Positions 17,603 to 26,357 of a stretch of DNA of 64,000 bases are shown here, in pieces. The notes under the pieces were generated by a model. The model was not told the origin of the DNA, did no database searches, and saw nothing but the letters and a program-made list of their open reading frames with translations. The stretch lies in contig NZ_CP041387.1 in NCBI RefSeq assembly GCF_007005445.1, forward strand, positions 496,001 through 560,000. The letters are read 5' to 3'. Position 1 is the stretch's first letter. Every line of letters starts with the position of its first letter. A program made the translations under genes and the position numbers. This DNA comes from Rhodopseudomonas palustris. Its GTDB lineage: Bacteria > Pseudomonadota > Alphaproteobacteria > Rhizobiales > Xanthobacteraceae.

Positions 17603-18081
17603 GTTACGTCTTTCCATTCATGGCAGGCCGGCGCGAGGTGTATAGGTTTCGCCCGCCGCGAGCTGCATTGTCGAAAATCAAATGAACACGCATCTGCAAC
17701 GGTGCGTTGAGGTATGTCAAAACCGTCTGGCTCCGTCCGGCGAGATGTAGCACGACCAGTGCGGCGCCGTCATCGCGGCCGATAGTTTCGTAATTTGTTA
17801 GGGTTGATGAACGACGCCGGGCGTTTGCCGAGTGCGCCGACCGTTGGCGCTGTGATTCAATGATCAACGCGCAGCGTGGCAGCAGTTCTGCGTCGATCGA
17901 CCGCAGTTGCCGCCGGATATGGGATGTTCGAATGCAAAGCAGTGGCGGAATATGGCAGTTGCTTGACGGCGGGCCGAAAGAGCCGCTGCGCCGCGACAAA
18001 CCCGTTCCGCGCCCAGCGCGCACCTGACCGCCATACAAGCCGCGTATCATGTAGCGGCCGCAACGATCGAAGAGTCTCCCC
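17603..18081. other. 479-base intergenic region between divergent genes
   Basis: This holds the promoters of the leftward membrane protein and the rightward CBS protein. Frames crossing it have no coding character. A sequence GATTCAATGATCAA near 17855 resembles only half of an FNR/FixK box. No structured RNA was recognised. Confidence 0.5.
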
Positions 18082-19098
18082 ATGAAGGCAGCAGACGTGA
18101 TGACCACCGCCATCGTGACGGTGCAACCCGACACGCCCGTTCACGCGATTGCCGAGACCCTGCTCAGGCACGGCATCAGTGCCGTTCCGGTGGTCGACGG
18201 TCACGGTGCTCCGCTCGGTATCGTCAGTGAGGGCGATCTGATGCCGCGCGACGACACCGCGCGCGAGGCGCGTCACGACTGGTGGCTGCAGATCCTTTCT
18301 GAAGGCGAGGCGGTGCATCCTGACTACCTCCGGTTCCTGAAGTCCGACACCCGGACCGCCAGGGATGTGATGGTCGGCCCGGTGGTGACGGTCGAGGAAA
18401 CCGCGGCGCTGGCCGATGTCGCCGACGTCCTGGTCGAGAAGCGGATCAAGCGGGTGCCGGTGCTGCGCGCTGGTCGCATCGTCGGCATTGTCAGCCGCGC
18501 CGACCTGCTCAAGACCATGACCGGCACCAATCATATCGGGCGCGACCCGGTGCACGACGATCCCAATGCCTGGCCGGCGCCGTCCGAAAAGCTGGCGGCG
18601 CTGTCGCGTCCCGCTGCCCCGCCGGCGCCACCTTCCCACGCTCCGGCGACCGACGATTTGTCGGCCGCAGCGTTTCGTGAACTCGGCATCGAGCACGAAC
18701 ATGAGGAGGACGAGAAGCGCAAGCACGCCAAAGAGCTCGCCGACGACAAGCACCATCGCCTGGCGAGCGAGATGCTGGCGTCGCATTTGTCGGACGAGAC
18801 CTGGCAGAAGCTGCTGCGCAATGCGCGGGCAGCCGCCAAGAAGGGCGAACAGGAAAGCCTGCTGCTGCGGTTTCCGGCCGAATTGTGCAGCGATCATGGC
18901 CGTGCCGTGAACGCCCCCGATCCGGAATGGCCGTCCACGCTGCGCGGCATGGCCGCCGACATCTATCTGCGCTGGAAAGCGGAGCTGCGGTCGCACGGCT
19001 TCGTGCTGCAGGCCCGGGTGGTCGATTTTCCCGATGGCATCCCGGGCGACATCGGCCTGTTCCTGAGCTGGGGCAAGAGCGAAGCGGTGCATCATTGA
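18082..19098 (+). CDS. CBS-domain protein with charged C-terminal extension
   Basis: A 338-residue protein. Two CBS domains: MKAADVMTTAIVTVQPDTPV...GIVSEGDL (about 1-60) and TARDVMVGPVVTVEETAALA...GIVSRADLL (about 92-150). CBS pairs bind adenosine nucleotides and regulate a partner. After a Pro-rich linker comes an acidic/basic patch (HEHEEDEKRKHAKELADDKH, near 211-230) and a 110-residue segment I do not recognise, ending FLSWGKSEAVHH. No BON or transporter domain is fused, which are the common partners, so this extension may be the effector. It converges on the next gene with a 22-base gap. Confidence 0.85.
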   Translation: MKAADVMTTAIVTVQPDTPVHAIAETLLRHGISAVPVVDGHGAPLGIVSEGDLMPRDDTAREARHDWWLQILSEGEAVHPDYLRFLKSDTRTARDVMVGPVVTVEETAALADVADVLVEKRIKRVPVLRAGRIVGIVSRADLLKTMTGTNHIGRDPVHDDPNAWPAPSEKLAALSRPAAPPAPPSHAPATDDLSAAAFRELGIEHEHEEDEKRKHAKELADDKHHRLASEMLASHLSDETWQKLLRNARAAAKKGEQESLLLRFPAELCSDHGRAVNAPDPEWPSTLRGMAADIYLRWKAELRSHGFVLQARVVDFPDGIPGDIGLFLSWGKSEAVHH

Positions 19099-19120
19099 GG
19101 CGCCCTCCAGTCGAGCAGCC

Positions 19121-19912
19121 TCAGATCTTGAGATTGCGATACACCGAGACCTCGCGTTCGCGCGCCAGGCGGGCGTCGTCGCCGGCGCGGATACCGCGCC
19201 AGCCGTCGAAAAACACCACGATGGTGGTGATCAGGCCGGTGATCTTGCCGACCAGGAACCCGAACGGGAAAATCAACCGCTCGGCCGGCAGGATGAACTG
19301 TGAGCCGAGGAAGATCACCGCGGCGTTGGCAAAATACGCAGTGCGGTACAACGTCTGCTCTTTCCAGGCGCTGCGCGCGTAGGGCCTGGAGCTCTTTTTC
19401 ACCGCTTTGTTGTACCGCGGATTGCGCAGCAGCCCGAGCAGCCGGCGTTTCTTCGGCAATTGCCGCGGCCCGGCCAGCAGGGCGCGATAATTCTCCCGCA
19501 TCTGAAAATGCGCGATCAGCGCCAGCAGTACATTGGCTGCGACCAGCACCCCTTTCAATTCCCACAGGGACAGCATGAGCTGGGCGGCGAGGTCGACGAA
19601 CAGCAGATGCGTCGCCGCGTTGAGCACGAAGGCCGAGCGGTGGAATGCCGCGCGGTTGATGTTGGAGACCTTCTCGTCGATGAACGCCGCCCCGGGCTTG
19701 GTCTCACCGAGCTGCAGCAGGGTGGCGGTCTGCGCCTCGGTCAGCGGCCAACTCTTGCCGAGTTCGGCGATCGTGACCGCCGGGGTGCCGCGCTTGATCC
19801 GGAATGTCGCCTTCGCCGACCACTCGGAGATCCGCGCCAGCCAGCGCCGCGTCACCGCGAAGCGCGAGGTGCTGGTCGCCGCCTCGACGAGCGGGTGGGG
19901 GTCTGGCTGCAT
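19121..19912 (-). CDS. Conserved hypothetical membrane protein
   Basis: About 263 residues. The N-terminal 100 residues look soluble. Hydrophobic stretches follow around AATHLLFVDLAAQLMLSL, GVLVAANVLLALIAHF, and, after a basic loop, YFANAAVIFLGSQFIL and FLVGKITGLITTIVVFF, so about four membrane helices with positively charged loops. The family is not recognised. The ATG at 19912 lies 28 bases past the stop of the CHAD gene, which reads the same way, so they may be cotranscribed. Confidence 0.7.
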   Translation of the reverse strand: MQPDPHPLVEAATSTSRFAVTRRWLARISEWSAKATFRIKRGTPAVTIAELGKSWPLTEAQTATLLQLGETKPGAAFIDEKVSNINRAAFHRSAFVLNAATHLLFVDLAAQLMLSLWELKGVLVAANVLLALIAHFQMRENYRALLAGPRQLPKKRRLLGLLRNPRYNKAVKKSSRPYARSAWKEQTLYRTAYFANAAVIFLGSQFILPAERLIFPFGFLVGKITGLITTIVVFFDGWRGIRAGDDARLAREREVSVYRNLKI

Positions 19913-19940
19913 CGTGTCCTTCAGCGCGGCTCGATCGCAG

Positions 19941-20885
19941 TCAATCGCCGAAAAGCGGATCCTCCGCAAGCTTGCCGGCGGTTTTGAGGGCCGTCTTCAT
20001 CTGCCGCCGGATCTCGGCATCATCAAGGTCGGCGAGCTGGCGGGCGGCGTCGGGATCGAGCTTGGCCTGCGCCCGGCGGGCGAACTTGCCGGCCAGCTTG
20101 CGGTGCACCGCGACGTCGTTCAGCGCGCCGAGCGCGTCGAGCAGCTTCTTCAGATGCTTCCTGAACCGCTTCAAACGCTTGCCGGCCTTGCCGTCGAACA
20201 GGCTCTCGAAGAAGCCGATTGCGTAGTTCAGCTTCTTGGCGGCGATCCGAACCCGGTGGCGTTCCTCGTCGTCGAGCTGTTCCAGCTTCGCCAGACGCTT
20301 GTTGAGCTTGTGGGCGCGACGCGTCAGCACCTTCCGGGCGAACACCTCGGCCGATGGCCGGTCGTCCGCGTCCGCCCTCTTGGTCCACTCGCCGGCCTCG
20401 ATCCAGTGCTCCAGATCGGCCAGCAGCTTGCGGAAGCGCTGCAGATCCACCGTCGCTCTGGCGCTGTCGAAGGCGGCTCCGCGATCGGCACCGAGCCGCT
20501 TCAGAAAGGTCGGCGAGGCTGCCCTGAGCTTTGCGCCTTTGATTTTCACTTCCAGCAAATGCAGATCGCGCGCCGGCGCCAGCCGGCCGGCAAGCCATTT
20601 CAGTTCGCGCTTCATTCGCTGGGTGTCGGTTCCGTCGACCAGGTCGCCGAACACCGAAATCGCCGCCCGCATTCGCCGCAGTGCGATCCGCATCTGGTGC
20701 ACGCCGGACGGATCACGGCGCCTTACCCGTGGTTGCTGGGCGACGATCAGATGCAGCAAGGCGGTGACGATCGCGCGAAACGCCTCGCCGCTGCTGGCGA
20801 TTTCCGACAGATCAATGTCGTTGGCCGGGGCTGCGCCCGGCTTGGCCGTAGGCTTCTGGAAAGTTCGACGCATCATGTCCCACAC
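19941..20885 (-). CDS. CHAD domain protein
   Basis: A 314-residue basic, helical protein. The CHAD signature is VHQMRIALRRMRAAISVFGD near residue 60 and the conserved His/Arg-rich helices repeat later (HRVRIAAKKLNYAIGFFES, then LKRFRKHLKKLLDALGALND). CHAD domains bind polyphosphate through their basic surface and are often found near CYTH triphosphatases; no CYTH gene is in view. In-frame ATGs at 20876 and 20873 are alternative starts. Confidence 0.9.
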   Translation of the reverse strand: MWDMMRRTFQKPTAKPGAAPANDIDLSEIASSGEAFRAIVTALLHLIVAQQPRVRRRDPSGVHQMRIALRRMRAAISVFGDLVDGTDTQRMKRELKWLAGRLAPARDLHLLEVKIKGAKLRAASPTFLKRLGADRGAAFDSARATVDLQRFRKLLADLEHWIEAGEWTKRADADDRPSAEVFARKVLTRRAHKLNKRLAKLEQLDDEERHRVRIAAKKLNYAIGFFESLFDGKAGKRLKRFRKHLKKLLDALGALNDVAVHRKLAGKFARRAQAKLDPDAARQLADLDDAEIRRQMKTALKTAGKLAEDPLFGD

Positions 20886-20992
20886 GGGCGAAATTCACCG
20901 CCCGCGGTATCCTAGCAGATTTACGCCGCGATGACGCGACAGCTTGGTGCGACCAACGGCGCCAAAACCGCGCAGCCAAGCGCGCCGGCGGG

Positions 20993-21316
20993 TCAGGCCC
21001 GCTTCAGCACTTCCAGCGGATAGCCGATCAGCTTGGCCACCGCATAGGCGATCCCCATGCCGATCAGAGCCGCAACCGCCTGACCGCCATAGTACCACGC
21101 GGCCGAGGGCGGGAACGGCATCAGTTGGGTGGCAACGTCCAGGCACCACAGGATAGCGGCGACGCCGACCGCCATCACGACGAACATCTGCATCCGCTGC
21201 ACGGCCGCCTCGATCCGGGCCATCCGCGCTTCGACATGCTTGTCCGGGCCGCGCTCCGACGTCGGTTTGCCCGAAGCCGGTGTGTTCGGGACGCTGTCCG
21301 GGGGCGTCGTCGTCAT
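20993..21316 (-). CDS. Small two-helix membrane protein
   Basis: 107 residues: a polar N-terminus rich in Pro/Thr/Ser, a short helical segment (ARMARIEAAVQRMQ), then two hydrophobic helices (MFVVMAVGVAAILWCLDVA and GGQAVAALIGMGIAYAVAKL). Chosen start 21316; 21346 is in frame but weaker. Family not recognised. Its promoter region is shared with the divergent iorA gene. Confidence 0.65.
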   Translation of the reverse strand: MTTTPPDSVPNTPASGKPTSERGPDKHVEARMARIEAAVQRMQMFVVMAVGVAAILWCLDVATQLMPFPPSAAWYYGGQAVAALIGMGIAYAVAKLIGYPLEVLKRA

Positions 21317-21412
21317 GCAGTCCTCACTTGTTCGTCTAAAGTCCAACTATCCGTCCGGTCGCGATCACGATCCGCTGTTGCGTAGCAGTAAGCGTCGCTG
21401 CACTGCACAGAA

Positions 21413-21426
21413 TTGACTCAGCACAA
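21413..21426. promoter_or_regulatory. FixK/FNR-like box 1 upstream of iorA
   Basis: TTGACTCAGCACAA resembles the rhizobial FixK2 pattern TTG(A/C)-N6-(T/G)CAA with one mismatch. It matches box 2 at 12 of 14 positions and lies 74 bases, almost exactly seven helical turns, from it. Confidence 0.45.
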
Positions 21427-21486
21427 AATGACTACCGAAAATGCAGCGCGCGTAGTGATCATGCTGATCGATAACTGTAGGTACCG

Positions 21487-21500
21487 TTGACTTAGCGCAA
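21487..21500. promoter_or_regulatory. FixK/FNR-like box 2 upstream of iorA
   Basis: TTGACTTAGCGCAA fits TTG(A/C)-N6-(T/G)CAA fully. Its centre lies 93 bases before the iorA ATG, so a start site 41 bases downstream would leave a leader of about 50 bases. Control by an oxygen-responsive FixK/FNR protein suits oxygen-sensitive ferredoxin-dependent enzymes; this is a prediction. Confidence 0.5.
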
Positions 21501-21586
21501 ATACGACAGAAGGTAAATTTGGGAAAGAGGGCCCCTTTACAGCCGTTCTAAACGCCGCAGCGGCGTGCGCTCGGGGGGAGCTCATC

Positions 21587-23410
21587 ATGCACACACCTTG
21601 GCAAGCCGCCACCGCGTTGAATACAGACGTCAAAGAGTTGCGTCCGCTCACCGGTAACGAGGCGATCGCCCGCGCCGCCTGGGAAGCCGGCGTTCGTGTC
21701 GCCGCCGCTTATCCCGGCACACCCAGCACCGAAGTTCTCGAAAATCTGGCGACCTATCCGGCCGAGGATCTGCACGCGCAGTGGTCGACCAACGAGAAGG
21801 TCGCGCTCGACGTCGCGATGGGCGCGTCGTTCGCCGGCTCCCGCGCGCTGTGCGCGATGAAGCATGTCGGCCTCAACGTCGCGGCCGACGCGTTCATGAC
21901 CGCGACCTATATTGGCGTGAACGGTGGCCTGGTGCTGATCGTCTGCGACGATCCCGGCATTCACTCCTCGCAGAACGAGCAGGACAGCCGGATCTACGGC
22001 CAGCTCGCCAGTATCCCGGTGCTGGAGCCGAGCGACGCCCAGGAAGCCTACGACTTCACCAAGCTGGCGTTCGAGATCTCGGAGCAGTTCGACACCCCCG
22101 TGATCGTGCGCAGCACCACACGTCTGTCGCACACCCGCAGCACCGTGTCGGTCGGCCTGCGCTGCGAGGTGCCGCCGCGCGTGTTCCTGGAGCGGCCGTC
22201 GAAGAACGTGATGATCCCGGCGCACGCCCGCGGCCGTCATCTGTTCGTGCTCGAGCGCGAGGCCAGGCTGAAGGATTATCTCGGCACCGCGGAGGTCAGT
22301 CGGATCGAGAAAGGTCAGACCAGCTTCGGCGTGGTCACCGCCGGCACCTGCTACCCTTACGTCCGCGAAGTGCTGCCGGATGCTACCGTGCTGAAGCTCG
22401 CCGCGTCCTGGCCGCTGCCCGAACCGTTGTTGCGCGAGTTCTGCGCGTCGGTCGATCAGGTATTCGTGGTCGAGGAGCTGGAGCCGATCATCGAGAAGGA
22501 GATCGCCTCGCTCGGCATCAAGGTCGAGGGCAAGCGGCTGTTTCCGCGCGCCGGCGAGTTCTCGCCCGAGGTGGTCCGTGCCGGTTTCGTCAAGGCCGGC
22601 CTGTTGCCGGCGCCGCCGTCCTACAACGCTTGGGTGCCGGAGCCGGTGGTGCGGCCGCCGGTGCTGTGCGCCGGCTGCCCGCACACCTCGAGCTTCATGG
22701 CGGTGCGCGCCTCCGGCGCCCGCGTCGCCGGCGACATCGGCTGCTACACGCTGGCGGTGCTTGATCCGCTGCGCGGCATCGACACCTGCGTGGCGATGGG
22801 ATCCTCGATCGGGAATGCGATCGGCATGGCGAAGGCCGGCGAGACCAAGCCGGTGGTTGCCACCATCGGCGATTCCACCTTCCTGCACGCCGGCCTGCCG
22901 GCGCTGATCGACGCGGTCTACAATCAGGCCAACATCGCGGTGATGCTGCTCGACAACCACATCACGGCGATGACCGGCGGCCAGGAGCATCCCGGCACGG
23001 GCAAGACGCTACGCGGCGAGCCGGCCCCGCAGGTGGACTATGAGGCGCTGATCAAGGCGTGCGGCGTCAAATGGGTGAAGAAGGTCGACAGTTACGACCT
23101 CGCAGCCACCCATCAGGCGCTGCGCGAGGCGATCGCTTACCGCGGCGTCGCGGTGCTGATCTCGAACCGGCCGTGCGTGCTCGATCCGATCAAGATCAAG
23201 GGGCCGCCGCTGGAAGTGATCACCAGCCAGTGCACCGCCTGTCAGTCCTGCATGAATCTCGGCTGCCCGGCGCTGACCTGGAGCGACGAGTGGTTCGAGG
23301 GCCGGCACCGGGTGAAGATCGATCCGGCGCTGTGCATCGGCTGCACGCTGTGCGCCCAGGTCTGCACCATCGACTGTATCAAGATCGCGAGCCCGGCGGT
23401 GACGCAATGA
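21587..23410 (+). CDS. iorA: Indolepyruvate ferredoxin oxidoreductase, alpha subunit
   Basis: A 607-residue thiamine-diphosphate enzyme subunit that oxidatively decarboxylates aryl-pyruvates to aryl-acetyl-CoA with ferredoxin as acceptor. The N-terminal pyrimidine-binding domain has LTGNEAIARAAWEAGVRVAA and AYPGTPSTE. The diphosphate-binding domain shows GDIGCYTL and GDSTFLHAGLPALIDAVYNQ with ITAMTGGQ. The C-terminus has two 4Fe-4S motifs (CTACQSCMNLGC and CIGCTLCAQVC), as in full-length IorA. First gene of an operon of at least six; its stop overlaps the next start (ATGA). Phenylpyruvate or indolepyruvate are the likely substrates. Confidence 0.94.
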   Translation: MHTPWQAATALNTDVKELRPLTGNEAIARAAWEAGVRVAAAYPGTPSTEVLENLATYPAEDLHAQWSTNEKVALDVAMGASFAGSRALCAMKHVGLNVAADAFMTATYIGVNGGLVLIVCDDPGIHSSQNEQDSRIYGQLASIPVLEPSDAQEAYDFTKLAFEISEQFDTPVIVRSTTRLSHTRSTVSVGLRCEVPPRVFLERPSKNVMIPAHARGRHLFVLEREARLKDYLGTAEVSRIEKGQTSFGVVTAGTCYPYVREVLPDATVLKLAASWPLPEPLLREFCASVDQVFVVEELEPIIEKEIASLGIKVEGKRLFPRAGEFSPEVVRAGFVKAGLLPAPPSYNAWVPEPVVRPPVLCAGCPHTSSFMAVRASGARVAGDIGCYTLAVLDPLRGIDTCVAMGSSIGNAIGMAKAGETKPVVATIGDSTFLHAGLPALIDAVYNQANIAVMLLDNHITAMTGGQEHPGTGKTLRGEPAPQVDYEALIKACGVKWVKKVDSYDLAATHQALREAIAYRGVAVLISNRPCVLDPIKIKGPPLEVITSQCTACQSCMNLGCPALTWSDEWFEGRHRVKIDPALCIGCTLCAQVCTIDCIKIASPAVTQ

Positions 23411-24351
23411 ACGAGCAGAGCAGCATCGCAGTGAATGCGGACAGCGAGCCGGTGGCGTTCAACGCAGCATTGGCCGAGCCCACCAACGTGCTGATCGTCG
23501 GCGTCGGCGGCCAGGGTGTGATCCTGGTGTCCAAGGTGCTGGCGTCGCTGGCGCAGGCGCATGGCTACGAGGTCAAGCAGAGCGAAGTCCACGGCATGGC
23601 CAAGCGCGGCGGCACCGTGTTCAGCCACGTCCGGTTCGGGCCGCGGGTGTGGTCGCCGACCATCGCCAAGGGCGAGGCCGACGTGCTGATCGCGCTGGAA
23701 TGGGCAGAGGGGTTGCGCTGGCTGCCGCATCTGAAGCGCGACACCGGCGTGTTCATCTGCGACACCAAGCGGATCGTGCCGCCGTTCGCTTGCCTCAGCC
23801 GCCGCCCCGGCGCGCCGATGCGTTACTCGACCGAGACCGCCGAGCAGGTTGCCGCCTACGTCTCGGAGGCCTACGCGATCGACGCCACCAAGATGGCCGA
23901 AGAGCTCGGCAACGAGCGCGCCGCCAACGTGGTGCTGCTGGGCGCGCTGTCGACCGTGCTGGAATTCGCGCTGCCGGAATGGGAAAAGACCGTCACCGCG
24001 TTCGTGCCGAAAAAGACCATCGCGGTGAATTCGGCCGCGTTCGAGCTCGGTCGCAACTGGATCGCCGAGGCCAAGAGCGGGCCGGCGACCGCGGATGCGG
24101 TGCCTGCGCCGGTGCCGGCGCACGCCCCATATCAGCCACGGCTCGAGATCACCGACGCCTGGTGCAAGAGCTGCGAAATCTGCGTCAAGCTGTGCCCCGA
24201 GCGCTGCCTGACGCTGAACGCCGATCGCATCGCCACCCTGGTGGCGCCGGAAAAATGCACCGGCTGCCGGCTGTGCGAATGGCTGTGCCCGGACTTTGCG
24301 ATCCGCGTCCATCTCGACCCTGAAGCGCCTGCGATGGAGGCCGCGCAATGA
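23407..24351 (+). CDS. iorB: IorB subunit fused to a two-cluster ferredoxin domain
   Basis: A 314-residue protein. Residues 25-225 are the gamma-type domain of IorB (NVLIVGVGGQGVILVSKVLA, EVHGMAKRGGTVFSHVRFG). A Pro/Ala linker leads to a C-terminal ferredoxin of about 65 residues with CKSCEICVKLCP and CTGCRLCEWLCP. That domain resembles the delta (KorD/VorD) subunit that normally stands as a separate gene directly before the alpha subunit, and here the KorA-type gene follows at once (ATGA overlap). So the protein seems to join IorB and KorD and may serve both enzymes. Confidence 0.9.
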   Translation: MNEQSSIAVNADSEPVAFNAALAEPTNVLIVGVGGQGVILVSKVLASLAQAHGYEVKQSEVHGMAKRGGTVFSHVRFGPRVWSPTIAKGEADVLIALEWAEGLRWLPHLKRDTGVFICDTKRIVPPFACLSRRPGAPMRYSTETAEQVAAYVSEAYAIDATKMAEELGNERAANVVLLGALSTVLEFALPEWEKTVTAFVPKKTIAVNSAAFELGRNWIAEAKSGPATADAVPAPVPAHAPYQPRLEITDAWCKSCEICVKLCPERCLTLNADRIATLVAPEKCTGCRLCEWLCPDFAIRVHLDPEAPAMEAAQ

Positions 24352-25511
24352 ACGCGCCGGATCGTCACGTTCCCAAAGCCGCCGCCGCCAAGCTGCTGTC
24401 CGGCAATGCCGCCTGCGCCCAAGGCGCGATCGACGCCGGCTGCAAGTTCTTCGCCGGCTATCCGATCACGCCGTCCTCGGAAATTGCCGAGCGGCTGTCG
24501 ACCATGCTGCCGGCCGCCGGCGGCGTGTTCATCCAGATGGAAGACGAGATCGCCGCGATGGCGGCGGTGGTCGGCGCCTCGATGGGCGGCGTCAAATCGC
24601 TGACCGCGACCTCCGGCCCCGGCTTCTCGTTGAAGCAGGAGAATATCGGCTACGCCGCCGGCGCCGAGATTCCCTGCGTCATCGTCAACGTGATGCGTGG
24701 TGGGCCCTCGACCGGCATGCCGACGCGGCCATCGCAGGCCGACATCTTCCAGACCCGCTACGGCAGCCACGGTGACTACCCGATGATCGTGCTGGCGCCG
24801 GCCTCGGCGCGCGAGATCTACGACGAGACCATCCGCGCTTTCGATCTCGCCGAGCTGTGCCGCACCCCGGTGATCCTGCTGTACGATCAGGTGATCGCGC
24901 AATCGTCGGAGACCGTGGCGCTCGGCGGCCGTGTCCCGGTGCACGCCACCCGCAAATGGGCCAGCGGCCCCCGCGAGGCTTACAAGCCCTACGCAGCCGA
25001 TGCCGATCTGGTGCCGCCGATGCCACGTCCCGGCGACGGCTATCGCACCCACACCACCGGCCTGACGCATAGCGAAACCGGCTTCCCGAGCCAGGATCCC
25101 GAGACGGTGACGCGCAATCTCGGCCGGCTGTACGCCAAGCTCGATCGCCATCGCGACCTGATCGACAGCTATGAAGCCGTGCGCTGCGAAGACGCCGAGG
25201 TGGTGATCGTCGCGATCGGCATCAGCGCCCGCGCCGCCCGCCGTGCCGTCGATGCCTGTCGCGCCGAGGGCTACAAGGTCGGCCTGTTCCGCCCGGTCAC
25301 GCTGTGGCCGTTTCCGGAAATCGCGCTGCGCGAAGCGACCCGGAACGCCAAGGCGATCCTGGTGCCGGAGCTCAATATCGGCCAGCTCCGGCTCGAGATC
25401 GAGCGTCAGCTCCGCGACCGCCGCGTCGAAGGTCTGCATCTGATCAGTGGTGAACCAATCACGCCGGCGCAGATCGCAGCCAGCGCCGCCAAGCTTGCTT
25501 CGGAGGTCTGA
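24348..25511 (+). CDS. 2-oxoacid:ferredoxin oxidoreductase, alpha subunit (KorA/VorB type)
   Basis: A 387-residue subunit with GNAACAQGAIDAGCKFFAGY, PITPSSEIAERL, MEDEIAAMAAVVGASMGG and TATSGPGFSLKQENIGYA, all typical of KorA. The C-terminal half has the GISARAARRAVDACRAEGYK region of domain II. Substrate may be 2-oxoglutarate or branched-chain 2-oxoacids; sequence reading alone cannot decide. Start overlaps the previous stop. Confidence 0.92.
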   Translation: MNAPDRHVPKAAAAKLLSGNAACAQGAIDAGCKFFAGYPITPSSEIAERLSTMLPAAGGVFIQMEDEIAAMAAVVGASMGGVKSLTATSGPGFSLKQENIGYAAGAEIPCVIVNVMRGGPSTGMPTRPSQADIFQTRYGSHGDYPMIVLAPASAREIYDETIRAFDLAELCRTPVILLYDQVIAQSSETVALGGRVPVHATRKWASGPREAYKPYAADADLVPPMPRPGDGYRTHTTGLTHSETGFPSQDPETVTRNLGRLYAKLDRHRDLIDSYEAVRCEDAEVVIVAIGISARAARRAVDACRAEGYKVGLFRPVTLWPFPEIALREATRNAKAILVPELNIGQLRLEIERQLRDRRVEGLHLISGEPITPAQIAASAAKLASEV

Positions 25512-25512
25512 G

Positions 25513-26343
25513 ATGTTCCGCGACGCGCCGCATTTCGACGTCCGCGACTATCTCCGCAAGGAGATGATGCCGCACTTCCTGTGCCCGGGCTGCGGTCACG
25601 GCATGGCGCTGCGCGCGCTGCTGTGGGCGATCCACGAACTGAACATCGACCGCGACAAGCTCGCGGTGGTGTCGGGGATCGGCTGCGCCGGACGGCTGTC
25701 GGCTTATATCGACGCCAACACCTTCCACACCACGCACGGCCGGCCGCTGGCCTATGCGACTGGTCTTGCGCTGGCGCGGCCGGATCTGCACGTCGTGGTG
25801 ATCACCGGCGACGGCGATTGCCTCGCTATCGGCGGCAATCACCTGATCCACGCCTGCCGGCGCAATCTCAAGCTCACCTGCCTGATGCTCAACAACGAGA
25901 TCTACGGCATGACCGGGGGCCAGGTGTCGCCGACCACGTCGGAAACGCGGCTGACCACCACCACGCCGCACGGCAATTCCGAACCGAACTTCGACGCCTG
26001 CGCGCTGGCGACCGCCGCCGGCGCCGGCTTCGTCGGCCGCGAAGTCACCCGGCATGTGCCGAAGCTGAAAGAGCTGATCAAGGCCGGGCTGCAGCATCCG
26101 GGCTTCGCCTTCGTCGAAGTGGTGTCGGACTGCACCGAGGTCTACGGCCGCAAGAACGACATGGGCTCGTCGGCCGAGATGGTGATGCGGCAGAAGAGCG
26201 AGATGCGCCCCTCGGCGTATCGCGACAGCGTCGATGAGCCGTTCCGCTCGACCGATCTGCCGACTGGCATTCTGGCCCAGAACAATCGGCCGGAATACGG
26301 CGCGGCGTTGCGCGCCGCCGCCGCGGCACGCGCCGGCAAGTGA
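25513..26343 (+). CDS. 2-oxoacid:ferredoxin oxidoreductase, beta subunit (KorB type)
   Basis: A 276-residue thiamine-diphosphate subunit: CPGCGHGMALRALLWAI near residue 22, SGIGCAGR, ITGDGDCLAIGGNHLIHACR (diphosphate/Mg site) and LNNEIYGMTGGQVSPTT. The ATG at 25513 follows GGAGG and sits just after the alpha-subunit stop. It pairs with the alpha subunit to bind the cofactor. Confidence 0.93.
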   Translation: MFRDAPHFDVRDYLRKEMMPHFLCPGCGHGMALRALLWAIHELNIDRDKLAVVSGIGCAGRLSAYIDANTFHTTHGRPLAYATGLALARPDLHVVVITGDGDCLAIGGNHLIHACRRNLKLTCLMLNNEIYGMTGGQVSPTTSETRLTTTTPHGNSEPNFDACALATAAGAGFVGREVTRHVPKLKELIKAGLQHPGFAFVEVVSDCTEVYGRKNDMGSSAEMVMRQKSEMRPSAYRDSVDEPFRSTDLPTGILAQNNRPEYGAALRAAAAARAGK

Positions 26344-26357
26344 CGGGGAGATCAGCC

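Noticed and set aside
17604..18134. 176-residue minus-strand frame across the gap before the CBS gene
   Set aside because: No domain, random-looking composition, overlaps the start of a supported gene.
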